From: Liolophura sinensis
Lineage: Eukaryota > Mollusca > Polyplacophora > Chitonida > Chitonidae
NCBI RefSeq assembly: GCF_032854445.1
Contig: NC_088299.1
Span: 3,759,001 to 3,823,000, forward strand
DNA: 64,000 nt
Reading direction: 5' to 3'
Numbering within the stretch: the stretch's first letter is position 1; every line of letters starts with the position of its first letter. This document shows, in pieces, positions 1-11,319 of the stretch. Made by a program: the position numbers and the translations under genes. Below the pieces are notes generated by a model. That model was not told where the DNA came from. It worked only from the letters and a program-made list of their open reading frames with translations, and ran no database searches.

Positions 1-209
1 CTTCACGCAGCAAATAAATAGAATTCTGTGTAGAATTCACGTACAACGGGTACTTGCAAGGGGTATCTGTTGCAGCTGACATACTAGATCAAACAAAATC
101 GAAATGAAACACTGTCACTCAACAATCTATGACACAAATTTAGCGGTGGTGAGGTCTGTTTTTACAAGATTCCGACAAAAGCTCACCAGTTCCTGAAGAC
201 AGTATGTCA

Positions 210-460
210 CATGAGACATCAGTTTGTAGACAAATCGATGAGAACGTCCTCTTATCAACCGTGTTTACCTGAGATTACCGGAAGCATCAGTGATCGGTTT
301 TGAAGTGGCCTAGATAGGTAATTACGTCGCGGATCATTCATCATTACGCCAAGGTAAATCCCTAATTGTAATAGACGTGTCATTTTTACATGAGCAAAGA
401 CTAAGCGCTTGTTGTGGACGTGTGATGTTATCAAGACAGCCTGGGCTTCCAAATGACGTA
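210..460 (-). repeat. Low-copy repeat R1, copy 1 (inverted relative of 13160-13330)
   Basis: Read on the minus strand this stretch matches 13160-13330 on the plus strand. Both carry a frame with the peptide landmarks SHV, NK, RNYLSRPLQN and, further on, KHG. Copy 1 has about 65 extra bases between NK and RNYLS, and the frame still agrees on both sides. That could mean an old coding sequence (exon or transposon ORF), but I do not recognise the family. It could equally be a non-coding repeat in which a short frame survived by chance. Confidence 0.45.
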
Positions 461-2029
461 CTCAGTAAACAGGCCCTCGTCACGGTGAGGCCGGTGAGTA
501 CTTGATTATACTCGTGAATAATGTTTATCAAATTGAAGGTGCTATACCGTGGACATTCGCCAAAATGTCGTATTCACTAATCAAGTCACATTTTCTGTAT
601 TTACCACGAATTTCGCGAAATGACTTGTACCTTTACTGTTTATAGCCTGAAATGATTCTACAGTTGGAAAAGCTCTAATACGATCCGCTTTATAAATTTT
701 AGAAACATTATTACCGATTCTGAACGTTAACCCGTGTACAGGCGGATATTTTGTGAAACCTACATGTCTGGGCAAAAATAATAGCAAAACTTTGATTGGA
801 TTAGCGCTTATCGATTTCTTGTTAAAAGTCTCCGGTAAGCATATAGCGTCCTTCATTGCAGACAAAGCATGGATTAGAGTGTATTAGAGTATTAAGCAGA
901 GTACTTTATAAAGAAACTATAGGACAAAACAAGTCTGAGAAAAAAAAACGGCTCGTGTAGCTATACCTACTGACACTCCAGCAAAATGTTTACGGAAAAG
1001 TTTTCTGGAGGTATTAGAATGCACTAAGGACTCTTAATACTCTGTCATGTCCTTTAGCCTTTTATGACGCCAAATCACAAATATGAGCAAAACTTATATA
1101 GAGAATGAAAAACATTGTTCGTCCAACTGTGGATCATTTTTTGTTTTGACATCTGGTTTGAACATGGAGCTTTTACCAGAGATCAAGACTAAACTAAACC
1201 TAATGCGATCCACTTTCTGCGGGATCTCGGAGCTAGAAGCGAAAAGGTTAAGTTGAGCGTAATGTGAACAAAACCACATAGCTTGTCTTTTTATTGATGT
1301 TAAATCATCGTTATTTTGACAGTCGTGGGCAGTTTAGAAATTCCTTGCATTATAAGTTCATATTTGTGACAATCTGTGTTAACCAGTGACTGAAACTTGC
1401 AACCTTACTTGGACGCAAGCATAGCCCCATTTCGCAAATGTGAAAAAATACCTAGAACTGAGCTGAAGCCTGTGTTTTCACCAAAGTCTCCCATGGTAAG
1501 GCATTGGCATTCATCATCACGATAAGTTTATTTTGCGATTGACAGGTTATACGCATGCGAACTGAGGTACAGCTGGAAACGACTGTTCACGCTCGTTAAT
1601 TGAGATGACAAAGACGATGCTTTAATACGTCATTTTATTCAAACTAATGTCGCACAACCACCAGTTACATGAAAACAATAAAAGTATTATCGTTAATAGG
1701 GACTACACTTTCTGAATATATAGCACAGATTCTAGTGCTAAAATTTCAGCATTAGAATCTGTGTAATCCATATTAACAATAATTCTGTTACTTAATCCAT
1801 TTTTTAAATGACATCTCTACCTGTCTGATGAAAACAATAGCCTAAATTTATGAGTGAGTCTTTCCGGTTATTTTCCGAAATGTGGATACACTAGCTAGTG
1901 GTAACGGCAGAAGCTGCATTTTTTGGCAACGTGAAACTATAAGGCCGAAAACTTTTAATCATAAAACCATTTAATAGTAAAATTTCAAGCCAATATTTGT
2001 GTGTTGATCTCAGGCTTGAAGTTGTGTTT
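461..2029. other. No supported feature
   Basis: This is AT-rich sequence with short frames only (the longest is 94 codons on the minus strand at 581-865). I see no motif, splice context or repeat partner elsewhere in the window. Confidence 0.5.
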
Positions 2030-2040
2030 CAGCTGAGGCT

Positions 2041-2135
2041 GTTTTACTGGTCTTCTCAGGCCAGTAACGGCTTCCCTATCCCTTATTTTCACTGGATAAT
2101 TATTAGTTACTAACTACCAGCGAACTTCCTGACAC
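2041..2135 (+). repeat. Left inverted arm of element A
   Basis: The arm runs from about GGCCAGTAACGGCTTCCC to ACTAACTACCAGCG. The reverse complement of 3555-3625 reads GCCAGTAATGGCTTCCC and then, after about 30 similar bases, TTACTACCAGCG. The start of every 112-bp unit is the inner part of this arm. Confidence 0.65.
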
Positions 2136-2873
2136 GGAACTTCCTGAATGAATCATACTCAGACAAATATCTGTGAACATGACCTTATACAAATGAACTG
2201 TCACTGGATAATTATCAGTTACTAACTACCAGCGAACTTCCTGACACGGAACTTTCTGAATGAATCATACTCAGACAAATATCTGTGAACATGACCTTCT
2301 ACAAATGAACTGTCACTGGATAATTTTCAGTTACTAACTACCAGCGAACTTCCTGACACGGAACTTCCTGAATGAATCATACTCAGACAAATATCTGTGA
2401 ACATGACCTTATACAAATGAACTGTCACTGGATAATTATCAGTTACTAACTACCAGCGAACTTCCTGACACGGAACTTTCTGAATGAATCATACTCAGAC
2501 AAATATCCGTGAACATGACCTTATACAAATGAACTGTCACTGGATAATTATCAGTTACTAACTACCAGCGAACTTCCTGACACGGAACTTTCTGAATGAA
2601 TCATACTCAGACAAATATCTGTGAACATGACCTTATACAAATGAACTGTCACTGGATAATTATCAGTTACTAACTACCAGCGAACTTCCTGACACGGAAC
2701 TTTCTGAATGAATCATACTCAGACAAATATCTGTGAACATGACCTTCTACAAATGAACTGTCACTGGATAATTATCAGTTACTAACTACCAGCGAACTTC
2801 CTGAAACGGAACTTTCTGAATGAATCATACTGAGAGAAATATCCGTGAACATGACCTTATACAAATGAACTGT
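2090..2873 (+). repeat. Tandem array, 7 x 112 bp, no length variation
   Basis: The string CACTGGATAAT begins at 2090, 2202, 2314, 2426, 2538, 2650 and 2762, and its first bases recur at 2874 where the array ends. Every unit is therefore exactly 112 bp. Units differ only by single-base changes: ACTTCCTGA in units 1 and 3 against ACTTTCTGA in the others, TTCTAC in units 2 and 6 against TTATAC elsewhere, and ATCCGTG in units 4 and 7. The uniform length and few differences point to recent amplification or ongoing homogenisation. Confidence 0.95.
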
Positions 2874-3549
2874 CACTGGATTGGCGCATTTCTCACGTTC
2901 ATAACAAAATGCCACAGATATACCCGAGAATAAACGGTATGATCTCAAGTCTTTGCTGAATTTAGAACACAACGTTATGAATGACGGATTATCCACGAGT
3001 GCTGCTCTTAACAAAGCACATTTATTGTGTAAAAAGACTTGAAGCTAACATATCTCCATTACTCTTGACGAAACCATTATTGGACAAAAAAGGAGCACAA
3101 AAGCCAGTCTCGTGAATTACGTTATCAAACATCGCTATCCTAAACTTTATCAATTCTTGACCATTATTTTTTACGAAGAGGAAATCCGCACATTACATTT
3201 TTTGTCAAATTTAACAATTTGCGGATGTACAACTAATGGAACAAGCTATCAGCGACAATAAAGCAGAAAGCTGTAATCCATCTGTAACGACAGGTACAAT
3301 GAATTGATTTACAGACGTTGCAAAATGATGTCTTTGTTTCATTTTGCGATCAGAATGGAAATACTCTGCGAACATTTTCTGAGAAAAGCAGTCTAAAACT
3401 GATATAAACTGTTATGTACCACCTAGGACAAATCTAAAACATTCATGCAAAATCACCAAATGTTGTGAAAATAATGCGAAAAGAGAGGAAGATAACAGGT
3501 TCTGTGTTTCAGCATGTTAATGCACCTCGTAATTTACGCTGACCTACCG

Positions 3550-3645
3550 ACAAACAGTCGCTGGTAGTAAGTAACTCATAATTATAAGAGAAAGTAAGGG
3601 ATTGGGAAGCCATTACTGGCAACTAACTACCGGATAACCAGTAGC
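3550..3645 (-). repeat. Right inverted arm of element A (single copy)
   Basis: This is the reverse complement of the left arm at moderate identity, and here it is present once rather than amplified. It sits about 670 bp beyond the array. A second zone of short GATAACCAGT/CACTG-like words follows to about 3780 and is matched at 11690-11880 in copy 2. Confidence 0.6.
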
Positions 3646-4110
3646 TGAGAACCAGTCTCGGAACACCAGTTAGAAATAACTGTTCTCCGACAATCAGTCA
3701 GTGAAACTTGTCAGTGGTAGAGTAGTCTACTTATGGATAATCCCCTCAAACCAGTCACTGTTAATCGATCGTTGAGAGCCGAGACTTTATGGTTTTCTTG
3801 TCTGGTTTTCTTTAATGACAAAATAAAATAATGATGCAGAAATAGCTTTCAGGAGTAGTTTTTCTTCTGGCACATTTTCTAATCTCTTTTATGTTTTTTC
3901 TACATGGACACTCTCTGCAATAGAGCGGACCAAATTAATGAACTAAAAGCTTTACGACCCCAGAATTAATTTGATAACAAACCTATTCTCCTAAATGACA
4001 CGAAGTTTTTCTGGCCATGCGGCATCCATACTCATTCAACATTTGTGAGCATTTTTTTAGAAAAACAACCGAATCGGTATAAACAGTCAGTTTCTGAAGC
4101 TTTTTCATTC

Positions 4111-5179
4111 CTCTCTTTCAAAGCCATTCTCAGAAAGGTACATTGAAAGGAAACAATGACCAAGGTTTTGTAAATTGTGGCATTTTTATGGAGTGCATAT
4201 TTTCATGATGTAAAAATGTTTTTGTTGGATTGCGCTTAGAACCATGCGCTTAGGAATGTAGATATTAACAGGACTTTACCACCATTTGCATAAACAGTTA
4301 AACGATGAATGGCAATATGAAAATGTAAAAAAATGAAATACTTGCAACTCTGAAATTGCAGCTTTAGGCTAAGTCGAAGTTTCCATCAAACTATTCAGTG
4401 ATATGAATTTTAACAACTGGCAAAGTAAAATGACAGAAACTCCCCAGCTTAAGAAGTTTGATGTGAAGTCATATTTCATTCATAGCACAATTTATGTCAT
4501 CCATATTTTGTAATTCTTATACCTATGTGACGAAAGTTAAAGTTACGTAAAAACTGAATTTGAACCGAGCCTTTCACTCAAATAAATCACATATAATGTT
4601 GTCGATGCATAGCATGGGATTGGGACTGCATTTTTAGCTACTGGCGCAGTAATTGTATAGCCTAGTAGACAAGCAAAGCTACTGCACAAATGGCATATTC
4701 TACATCAGTCAATGCAGCGATCGCATTTTTATATGTACACATGTAACAAGCTATGTTCCCATAATGCATACTTCTGCTTTCCACCTGACACTTTTCTTTA
4801 TTTTTATGTCATGGAAGATAGTCATGTGCATTTGTAACACAAAACAGAGCTTGTTGAACCCCAGAAGTTCGTTGTATAAATTGCTATATATACTCTTCTT
4901 ATGCCCAACGTAAGTTCACTGTTCACACTGAAAATCTCCTAGGCATCACTTTTGGAACATTTGTGGGGAGGTGGGGGGGGGACTTTTTAAAACTGACTTC
5001 AAATGAGACGAGTCAAAAGCACGATTTGAGTGAATATTTGATTTTTAAGAGGGAATTAAGAGGGAAATGTATTGCTTAGCTAGTAATAAAAATATTCACT
5101 GTTAACTGTCCCTTTTCCCCAACCATAAGTAATGTGCTGATTTAGGAATGTACCTTTTGGATTTCGCAGCATTTTAATT
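4111..5179. other. No supported feature
   Basis: AT-rich. The 86-codon frame at 4653-4913 has no recognisable motif and looks like chance. There is a short G-rich run near 4970-4981. Confidence 0.5.
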
Positions 5180-5420
5180 TCTTCCAAAAGCTGAAAGTTG
5201 AGATCTGGGTAATAAGTCGCCCTCGTTTGAAACCCATGCCTATCGTCCATTCATCCAGTGACTTAGAACACAGGATCTAACAAATGCTAAAGGCAAGATA
5301 GGAGTACTCAGTAAACAAGACCCTTCCATGTATTTCTATCCAAGTAACGATAATTTACAAGGTCAAAATTGCAACTATTACCTTTGGCGTCAAGCCGATG
5401 TGACAGGAAACCGTTTTAAT
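5180..5420 (-). mobile_element. Naiad-like Penelope element, RT-C-terminal fragment
   Basis: The plus-strand text from GGATCTAACAAATGCTAAAG to the GGAAACC near 5410 parallels 41455-41600 of the Naiad ORF in the same orientation. This is the region that encodes RLYDKRDNFNFDI and ISRLVAFVRSC there. It is decayed, with no open frame. It belongs to the same cluster as the two fragments that follow. Confidence 0.6.
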
Positions 5421-5984
5421 CAGCTACAGTAAAACCTGTAAATCTTCACAGAAAAAAAAATTAGGAGGAAATACAGGGTTTATGTTTTCTATAAATGTTT
5501 TTGCCTGAACAAAACATTTCAGTGGAGGTGCTACTGGAGATGTTGCAATGACCACGACGAAATACTGGATACTTGTTGGAGTATGATTTATTATTACGAA
5601 AATATACCCTCAGATATATACACGTTTTCATTAGACCCTATCCTCACCGACCGGTTCCCTGTCTGATCTTGTTATATCAGTATCCAGTAAGGAAATCGCG
5701 ATATGTTTTAGCACTTCATTAAATTAGTGTTACTGCAGTGTCGGCGGCTAATCTATAAAATCACACAGTTTATAAATATGAATATGTATATGTATACCGT
5801 AGCAACCTCTGAAGTTTTAATGGTACTGAAGAATATTTAACTGATATGGCTGCAATGCAAGGTTTCAGCACTAACTTTAGGCATAAGGAAGTCTGGCAGA
5901 TAGATGAATCCACGTTTACAAAAACTTGATTTTAAAACCTCAGGAGCTTCAAACGTACCGCATGTGTGTTTTCAAAGGTCAAGG

Positions 5985-6690
5985 AGAATCACAACTCCCG
6001 CAGACTTGATGACAAGAGGGATAGTTTCAGTTTTGACATTGAACGTTAACCTTACTTCATATACTGAAAGGTCCTGCATATAGCGTGTACATATCTCGCC
6101 CTGTAGCAATTGTTAGATCCTGAGTGTTATGTGACGATTTCAATCAACGTTATTACTACAAAAAGTAAGCCCATCAAACACCTTCACTCCAGGTTTCTAA
6201 AGTTGTACAATGAGTGTAATCCTGTACAATTCTCTTGTGAGTAAATATGGACAGAGCGTCCAGAATCTCTGGCGCTAGGGACGATGTACTTATCGTGTTT
6301 AATTAGGTCCCTGCGTTAGATATATGGACACTGGCAATCAAAGCGAAACTGAGATACATATTTTGTTATCGACAACTGATTTTCTAGCATGGCACACCAT
6401 TTAAATACTGATTTCACTCAGTCGCCTAGAACGTACCTTGCGCCTTTCCAACATCATTGAAAACTGTTCACTGCTTCTCTTTGCATGGTGTCGCCCTATT
6501 TTTGTACTCTATATACTTTCTTAGTTCTTTGGTGTTTTGTGTTATACGCCGTTTTGGGGAATTGGTTTTGCAATCATTGACCTGGAACGTCCTCATTCTT
6601 TGGCGGCTGGTGTACGCATTTCTGTTTCGACGCATAGATTCAACCTTCTTTGTGAGCACTTTTGTCAGATACGGGTAATTTTTCGGAAAG
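5985..6690 (+). mobile_element. Naiad-like Penelope element, 5'-truncated copy (RT end plus 3' UTR)
   Basis: The sequence CGACTTGATGACAAGAGGGA onwards matches the RT C-terminus of the full element at 41277-44134. Shared landmarks are GGTCCTGCATAT, ACATATCTCGCC, the segment for FLKLYNE, and GGACAGAGCGTCCAGAATCT near 6253. After the ORF it continues through the element's 3' untranslated region, which ends near GACGCATAGATTCAACC. The 73-codon frame at 6457-6678 lies in that 3' region and is not a gene. The copy faces the next fragment tail to tail. Confidence 0.75.
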
Positions 6691-6739
6691 GTCATCAGAC
6701 ATTTTACTAGTATGTGTTAAGTATCTCTAATTAGCTAAC

Positions 6740-7112
6740 GTTCAGAGAGCAAATTTATACGTCGAAACAGACATTCGTATACAAGCCGCCAAACAATAAG
6801 GACGTTCCGCGTCAATAATCGCAAAGCAATTTCCCGAAACGAAGCTTAACACAAACTCTCAACGACGAAAAGAACTGAAAAAAGTATATAAAGGACGAAA
6901 ATAGGACGGAATCATACAAAGAGAAGCAGTCTACAGTTTTCAATGGTGTAGGAAAGACGCAAAGCATGTTCAAATCGACCGAGTGAAATCAGTATTCAAA
7001 ATGGTGATCTAATTCAACACGAAGAATATACAGCCCCTAACCTCGGGTTCAGCGTAATCAGACACAGTCATGGAGCAGAGCGCCAAAGATTCTCGACTCT
7101 CTTTCCCTACGT
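6740..7112 (-). mobile_element. Naiad-like Penelope element, inverted 3'-end copy
   Basis: Read on the minus strand, it starts at the end of the RT ORF (GAGAATCTTTGGCG near 7090) and runs through the 3' untranslated region to the ACGTCGAAACAGACATTCGT end near 6760. It is the inverted partner of 5985-6690 with about 50-70 bp between the two 3' ends. Penelope elements are known for tandem and inverted partial insertions. Confidence 0.75.
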
Positions 7113-8239
7113 ACACAGGGTTTTACAGCCGGGATTATGCAGACTGCATAAAATCATCTGTTCAGTTAATGATTTGTAAAGACGATGACCCCAATCCTAC
7201 TTACTGGGGTTCGAATTCAAATAATTACTTGCGGGTCCCCCATTTTGAATTTATGTAATCTTGGTCTATCTGAGATTCTACGAGACGAACCAGACTTTCG
7301 TATACCAGCCGTCAACCAATAAAAGTCTTTTTTATCATTTTTTCAAGCCTTTTCTTTTCCAGTGAGAATTTTCTATTGTCTATTATTTCTTAAAACTCTT
7401 CTGAAAAAAGCAACACAGAATAAACATTTCTACCAATGTTGGACAAAATTTATTTATTTTATTGTCTGGTGGTCTACGCCGTAGTCACGAACAGGACAGC
7501 GGCCAGGATTAAAGTGAGATTCAACAGGACAGGCTTGGTTGCTGTAGACCGCACTGAATTTGTACCAAACATCAATCGGTGTTTTTCTAAGCTCTTTTCC
7601 AGAAAAAAGAGGAGTTCGGAAACGTAATCACAAGTCGGTGATCAGGTAGGTTTTTTCGTCTGCAGTCTCTTTATAATTAATTAAGTGGAACAAGAGTTGA
7701 AAGATTGCTGTTGAAGAACAAAATCCACTGCGTCTTTCAATACCTTCTCTTGGCCACCTCCCTTCATGTGACAAGTAAATACAGATGTGTATTTTTGTAG
7801 GTTTTTATTTTTGTTTTTGTTTTGTAATTTCAGCTTTGACCAACCACATAAGTTTGGGTAATGATTGTATAATTTTCCGTTATGGCAGAACAACTTGTTT
7901 AGTTAAGAAATGAATAATGAGACAGCCGTGTTGAAAGCCATTAGCGTTGTTTATTCACTCAAAACATCTGCTCACACCTGCATTTAGTGGAAGCTGGTCT
8001 CTTTGAAATAAAGACTGATAATGGAAGATGAAATGTACGTCATAAGTAAACGTCAAGCATGGCGTAATTATACTCACTCGCCAAAGTAACTGTGCATAGA
8101 TATTGTTCTTCCATTAAAAATACATAATGCCTTCTTTTCTATTCATGATCGAAAAATAACCTATTGTCAATCAGCAGACAAAAATGGTTATTTAAGTCAC
8201 GTCGCCAATGTGTTTCAAGGTCATTGATGTAGGAAGGGT
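7113..8239. other. Mostly empty; one tiny Naiad 3' scrap
   Basis: The words CGTATACCAGCCGTCAACCA near 7300 match the 3' end of the Naiad family (compare 35000-35020). A 63-codon frame at 7436-7627 and a minus-strand 70-codon frame at 7681-7893 show no motif. Nothing else is supported. Confidence 0.45.
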
Positions 8240-9052
8240 CAAACCGGCAACGAGCGTCGGTGGTTTCTGTGTATCTCCGTCACGCTGAAGTCACTAGAGG
8301 AGCAAGGAATGTTTGCGAAATCTCCGTCCAGCTCCTGGTTGTCTCTAGTCGTAGCGTAAACATTTTGGGCTTGGCGTCGCTGCCGTCTCAAGTGTCGGTC
8401 CATTTCGTCCCAAGCGAGCTCTATTGATGCTAAATCAGCTAAATTTGCAAAGTTTCACATAAAAGTTGTTTGCTTCAATAAATGCTTTTGTCAGTCGAGT
8501 CGTATCGGGACGAGCGCGGTCCTGTTGAAGTGTGATCCCGGGGCCCTGACGCTGCAGATGACAACGGGCTGAAGGATCCTGTCTCAGTAACCTGCAGCTT
8601 TTAAGTCACCGTCACCAACAAGAGCCGTACGGTGGCGAAATGTAAAACCTCACCAATCCATCACTGACCGCCGCCAAAACAGTCTTGACAACCCAGCTCT
8701 ACACGCGTTGGCGCCCACCTGAACGCGAAAGGTGGAAAAGTGATTGGTCCATTACCAGTAAATTTTGCCACCTGTGTGCAAGGCGTCTGACGCTGCAACC
8801 TTGTTTGACGATGTTTTGGCGTCAACGAAGGATGTATCGCAGTACGACGTGTGTGCTACCCAATTTCACTCAGAAGATTTCTTACGGTCTGTGGGTTTAT
8901 ACCACGATGGTCTTGAATGATTCGTGCGGTGTCTACGACTGTTTGACGTCTATTTCTGATGTTGTTTCTGGGCCAATGCATTTGCCTTGCGACGTCGTGT
9001 TGCGTTCATTCTGTGGCAAGGATACCAACCGCCTAATAACGTTCGTTTAACG
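8240..9052 (-). pseudogene. Tc1/mariner (IS630 superfamily) transposase, decayed
   Basis: Minus-strand translation in shifting frames gives a DNA transposase in the right order. First comes a helix-turn-helix piece (AVGILATE, stop, TQHDVARQMHW), then the linker NRRQTVVDTARIIQDHRG with INPQTVRNLLSEIG. The catalytic core follows: VMDQSLFHLSRSGGRQRV for the SDESRF box, FGGG for the GG-x-VMVWG box, and LQQDRARPDTTRLTKAF for the second Asp (codon 8519-8521). IELAWDEMDRHLRRQ matches the usual P-I-E-x-x-W box. Several stops and frameshifts make it inactive. The family excises and reinserts DNA at TA sites. I did not identify terminal inverted repeats. The 121-codon plus-strand frame across the same interval is a shadow. 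Confidence 0.85.
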
Positions 9053-9184
9053 TCAGCCGTGACATGACGTTGTGATGTCTTCAAGACTGTATGGGTGAAT
9101 TGTTTGCAGTGGTTTAAATGTGACTTTTTAAGTGTGACAATTATCCATATCATTCTTTGCAAAACTTCCACGTGAAATTTAAGT

Positions 9185-9228
9185 GAAATATAAGTGAAAT
9201 ATTCTTGAGTACAGTGTAAAACACCAAT
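9185..9228 (+). mobile_element. Type-1 SINE, 3' tail only
   Basis: AAATATTCTTGAGTACAGTG followed by TAAAACACCAATGAAAGTAA is the conserved 3' end of the type-1 SINE. The tRNA-like head and body are missing. Confidence 0.75.
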
Positions 9229-9239
9229 GAAAGTAATGT

Positions 9240-9850
9240 TACGGGCAAGTTCGCAAAAGCCGTGACGTCTCCAGAATAGGATTTAGTGTCGTTTCAATAA
9301 CTTTCAGGACAGACCAGCCGACAAGCAGAATGACCGTCTTGGCGAGCTGTTTAGGCGCAGCTAAATGATGGTGTCCTACATGACCAATGCTTCTGATGTG
9401 GAATTTCTGCTACAGAACATGCAGACATGTGTGAACTATATTTTATCAATAAGGGCGGATAACTGTAACATTAGGGTTTACTGGACCACTTAGCTGGTAA
9501 CTTCACTGAAATATTTCCATTCATGCTAGAATCTGAAAGTTTTAGAAGAAAACACAAGGACATAAACATAATAAGCAGCAAAACCAAGCGTTATACAATA
9601 AGACTTTAATCGCAAATTTCTCTGCAGAAGTAACTTGAAAATCAAGCGAATTCATATACTGCATTATATGAAAAACAGGTTTTGCTTTTCTCTTAACTTG
9701 CAGTTAGCCTACGTTGCATCCTGATTAACGGTTATTGAAATGTACGATTACTGCAGCAGGATTCTGACAGTACATTGCTCATCTCACAATGCATTTGAAT
9801 TAATTACGTGATGAAACAACTTGAAGGCAATAAAATAAAGGCTAAAGAAT
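9240..9850 (+). repeat. Low-copy repeat D, copy 1
   Basis: It matches 13940-14900 in the same order and orientation. Shared landmarks are GACAAGCAGA, GCAGACATGT, TTTTATCAATAAGG, AAGTAACTTGAAAATCA, and AACTTGCAGTTAGC against AACTTGTAATTAGT. A third partial copy lies at 24640-24830. Copy 1 has no open frame. Function unknown. Confidence 0.55.
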
Positions 9851-10064
9851 TTGAAAAAATCTTTCTCTGTCTTCCATTTTAGCCAAATACACATGTGGCA
9901 CAGTAATGCTGCAACTTGCCTTGAATGTTCTACTTCTACTCCGGCTTTTTACGGAGGTTTAGCTGTGATTTATTGTAAAGCGCACCCAGAAAAATATAAT
10001 ACATTTTGCAAGTCTGTCTAAAGAGATTGGTGGTGTTCCTGGTAAAGGTTGGTTGGTTACTTCG

Positions 10065-10335
10065 GGCACTCCGATTTCCTCCTCTCTCAGACTTAACACC
10101 CGTCATTTATTTAAATGATTTAAAAAAAAAACACGGCTTTAAACACAAATCAGTCAATGAATGACTTACACCATCAGTTACTTATCTGTCGAATATTGGT
10201 AATTCATTTTTGGCCCACCGGTTTCCTCCGATAATAAAACTGATTGCCGCTTTAACAGTGATTGTTTCTTGATTACGTTGTTAAAACCTTAATTAAATCA
10301 ATCAGTCAAACAATCAATCAGTCAATCAATATTTT
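10065..10335 (+). mobile_element. Two tandem SINE 3' ends (10065-10165 and 10215-10335)
   Basis: Each half has the SINE order TTTCCTCC, a CATAAT-like word, a CCGTC-like word, a degraded TTCTTGAGTACGGCGT and a CAATCA-type tail. The second reads TTCTTGATTACGTTGTTAAA and ends in repeated CAATCAGT. Heads are missing in both. They are old and diverged. Confidence 0.5.
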
Positions 10336-11319
10336 ACATCTGTTGGAAATATAAATGGTACTGAGTACGCTCTACACCCTGAACAAAGCAATGTTTTTTT
10401 TTCATCCAGATTAACTATAGTGTGACTGATTTGGAAACAGTCTAATCCGATTTTACGCAGATTTGTTCACCTTGTAATAGCGCCGCCCATCTGTACCATT
10501 TGAGCGGTTGTATCTAGGGCTATGGCTACTGATTGTCGATGAAATTCTCTTCGAAGGACAGCACACTATGACCAAATAACTCGTGTGCGAAATAATCCCT
10601 GTCCAAGAAACCAACATCACAAGCTACCAATAAAGTAATGTTCGAAAGAGTTACGGCCAGTTAATTTAGTGACCCATTCGCGGTACGCCGATGAATTCTG
10701 AAAGTAACGATTCAGTGGTCTGTAACGACCATATTTACACAAATTCACCTAACCGTTACTTTAGTTATTAGCCGTTTGGCAAACATTCTCATGTTTGACT
10801 TACATACTTGCGTGACATGTTGGCGGAAGACGAGCTGTCTTTAAATGATTACCGCTAACGACGAAAAAGAGACAATGAAAAAGATCCATCGAGTTGTCCC
10901 ACACCCACATCGAGTGACCCATATGTAGATCATTCTACACTATTTCCTTTTATGTTCCTGGTAGTTGACGCAAATGTATTCAAAGAATTCAAGTACATTC
11001 TTTAAAGTCAGTCATCTGGTGGTGGCTAAATTTAGATGTTTGACCTGTTGTGCAAATTCACATCACTGATAAATAGTTCGTTCGAAAATTCAACAGAAGT
11101 CAACCCTTTAGAAGAGCTTGAATTGCAAGTTTTCAATTTAACATTTCATTGGATAACTATTATTTCAGATCGTCATAAAACGGTGGTAATTTTAACCTAC
11201 CAAATATTTCACTCCGAAGAAACAACAGAGACATATTACTGGCATGAAAATGTGGAATCCAAACAAATTCTGAGGTTTTAAAAAGTCATATTGTTTTCTG
11301 ACAAACACAACACGTAACT
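10336..11319. other. No supported feature
   Basis: AT-rich sequence. The 81-codon frame at 11036-11281 has no recognisable motif. Confidence 0.5.

Larger units (their letters stand above)
2030..4110 (+). mobile_element. Non-autonomous mobile element A, copy 1, with tandem-repeat core
   Basis: This is a dispersed repeat. The stretch from about 2900 to 4100 is matched in reverse by 11320-12600, with blocks such as AAATCCGCACATTACATT, AATTAATGAACTAAAAGC and TCATTCAACATTTGTGA in the same order. A third fragment lies at 39100-39225. Copy 1 also has imperfect inverted arms (2041-2135 against 3550-3645) and a 112-bp tandem array directly attached to the left arm. It has no coding capacity. The architecture resembles the repeat-cored Pearl/Helentron-type elements described in bivalves. 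That assignment is inference: I did not find a Helitron CTRR end or hairpin, and the true ends are uncertain by tens of bases. Confidence 0.6.

Noticed and set aside
2090-2873. CRISPR-like array
   Set aside because: The 112-bp units are contiguous and nearly identical throughout, with no variable spacers, and the sequence is eukaryotic.
8685-9050. 121-codon plus-strand frame
   Set aside because: It is the antisense shadow of the minus-strand Tc1/mariner transposase.
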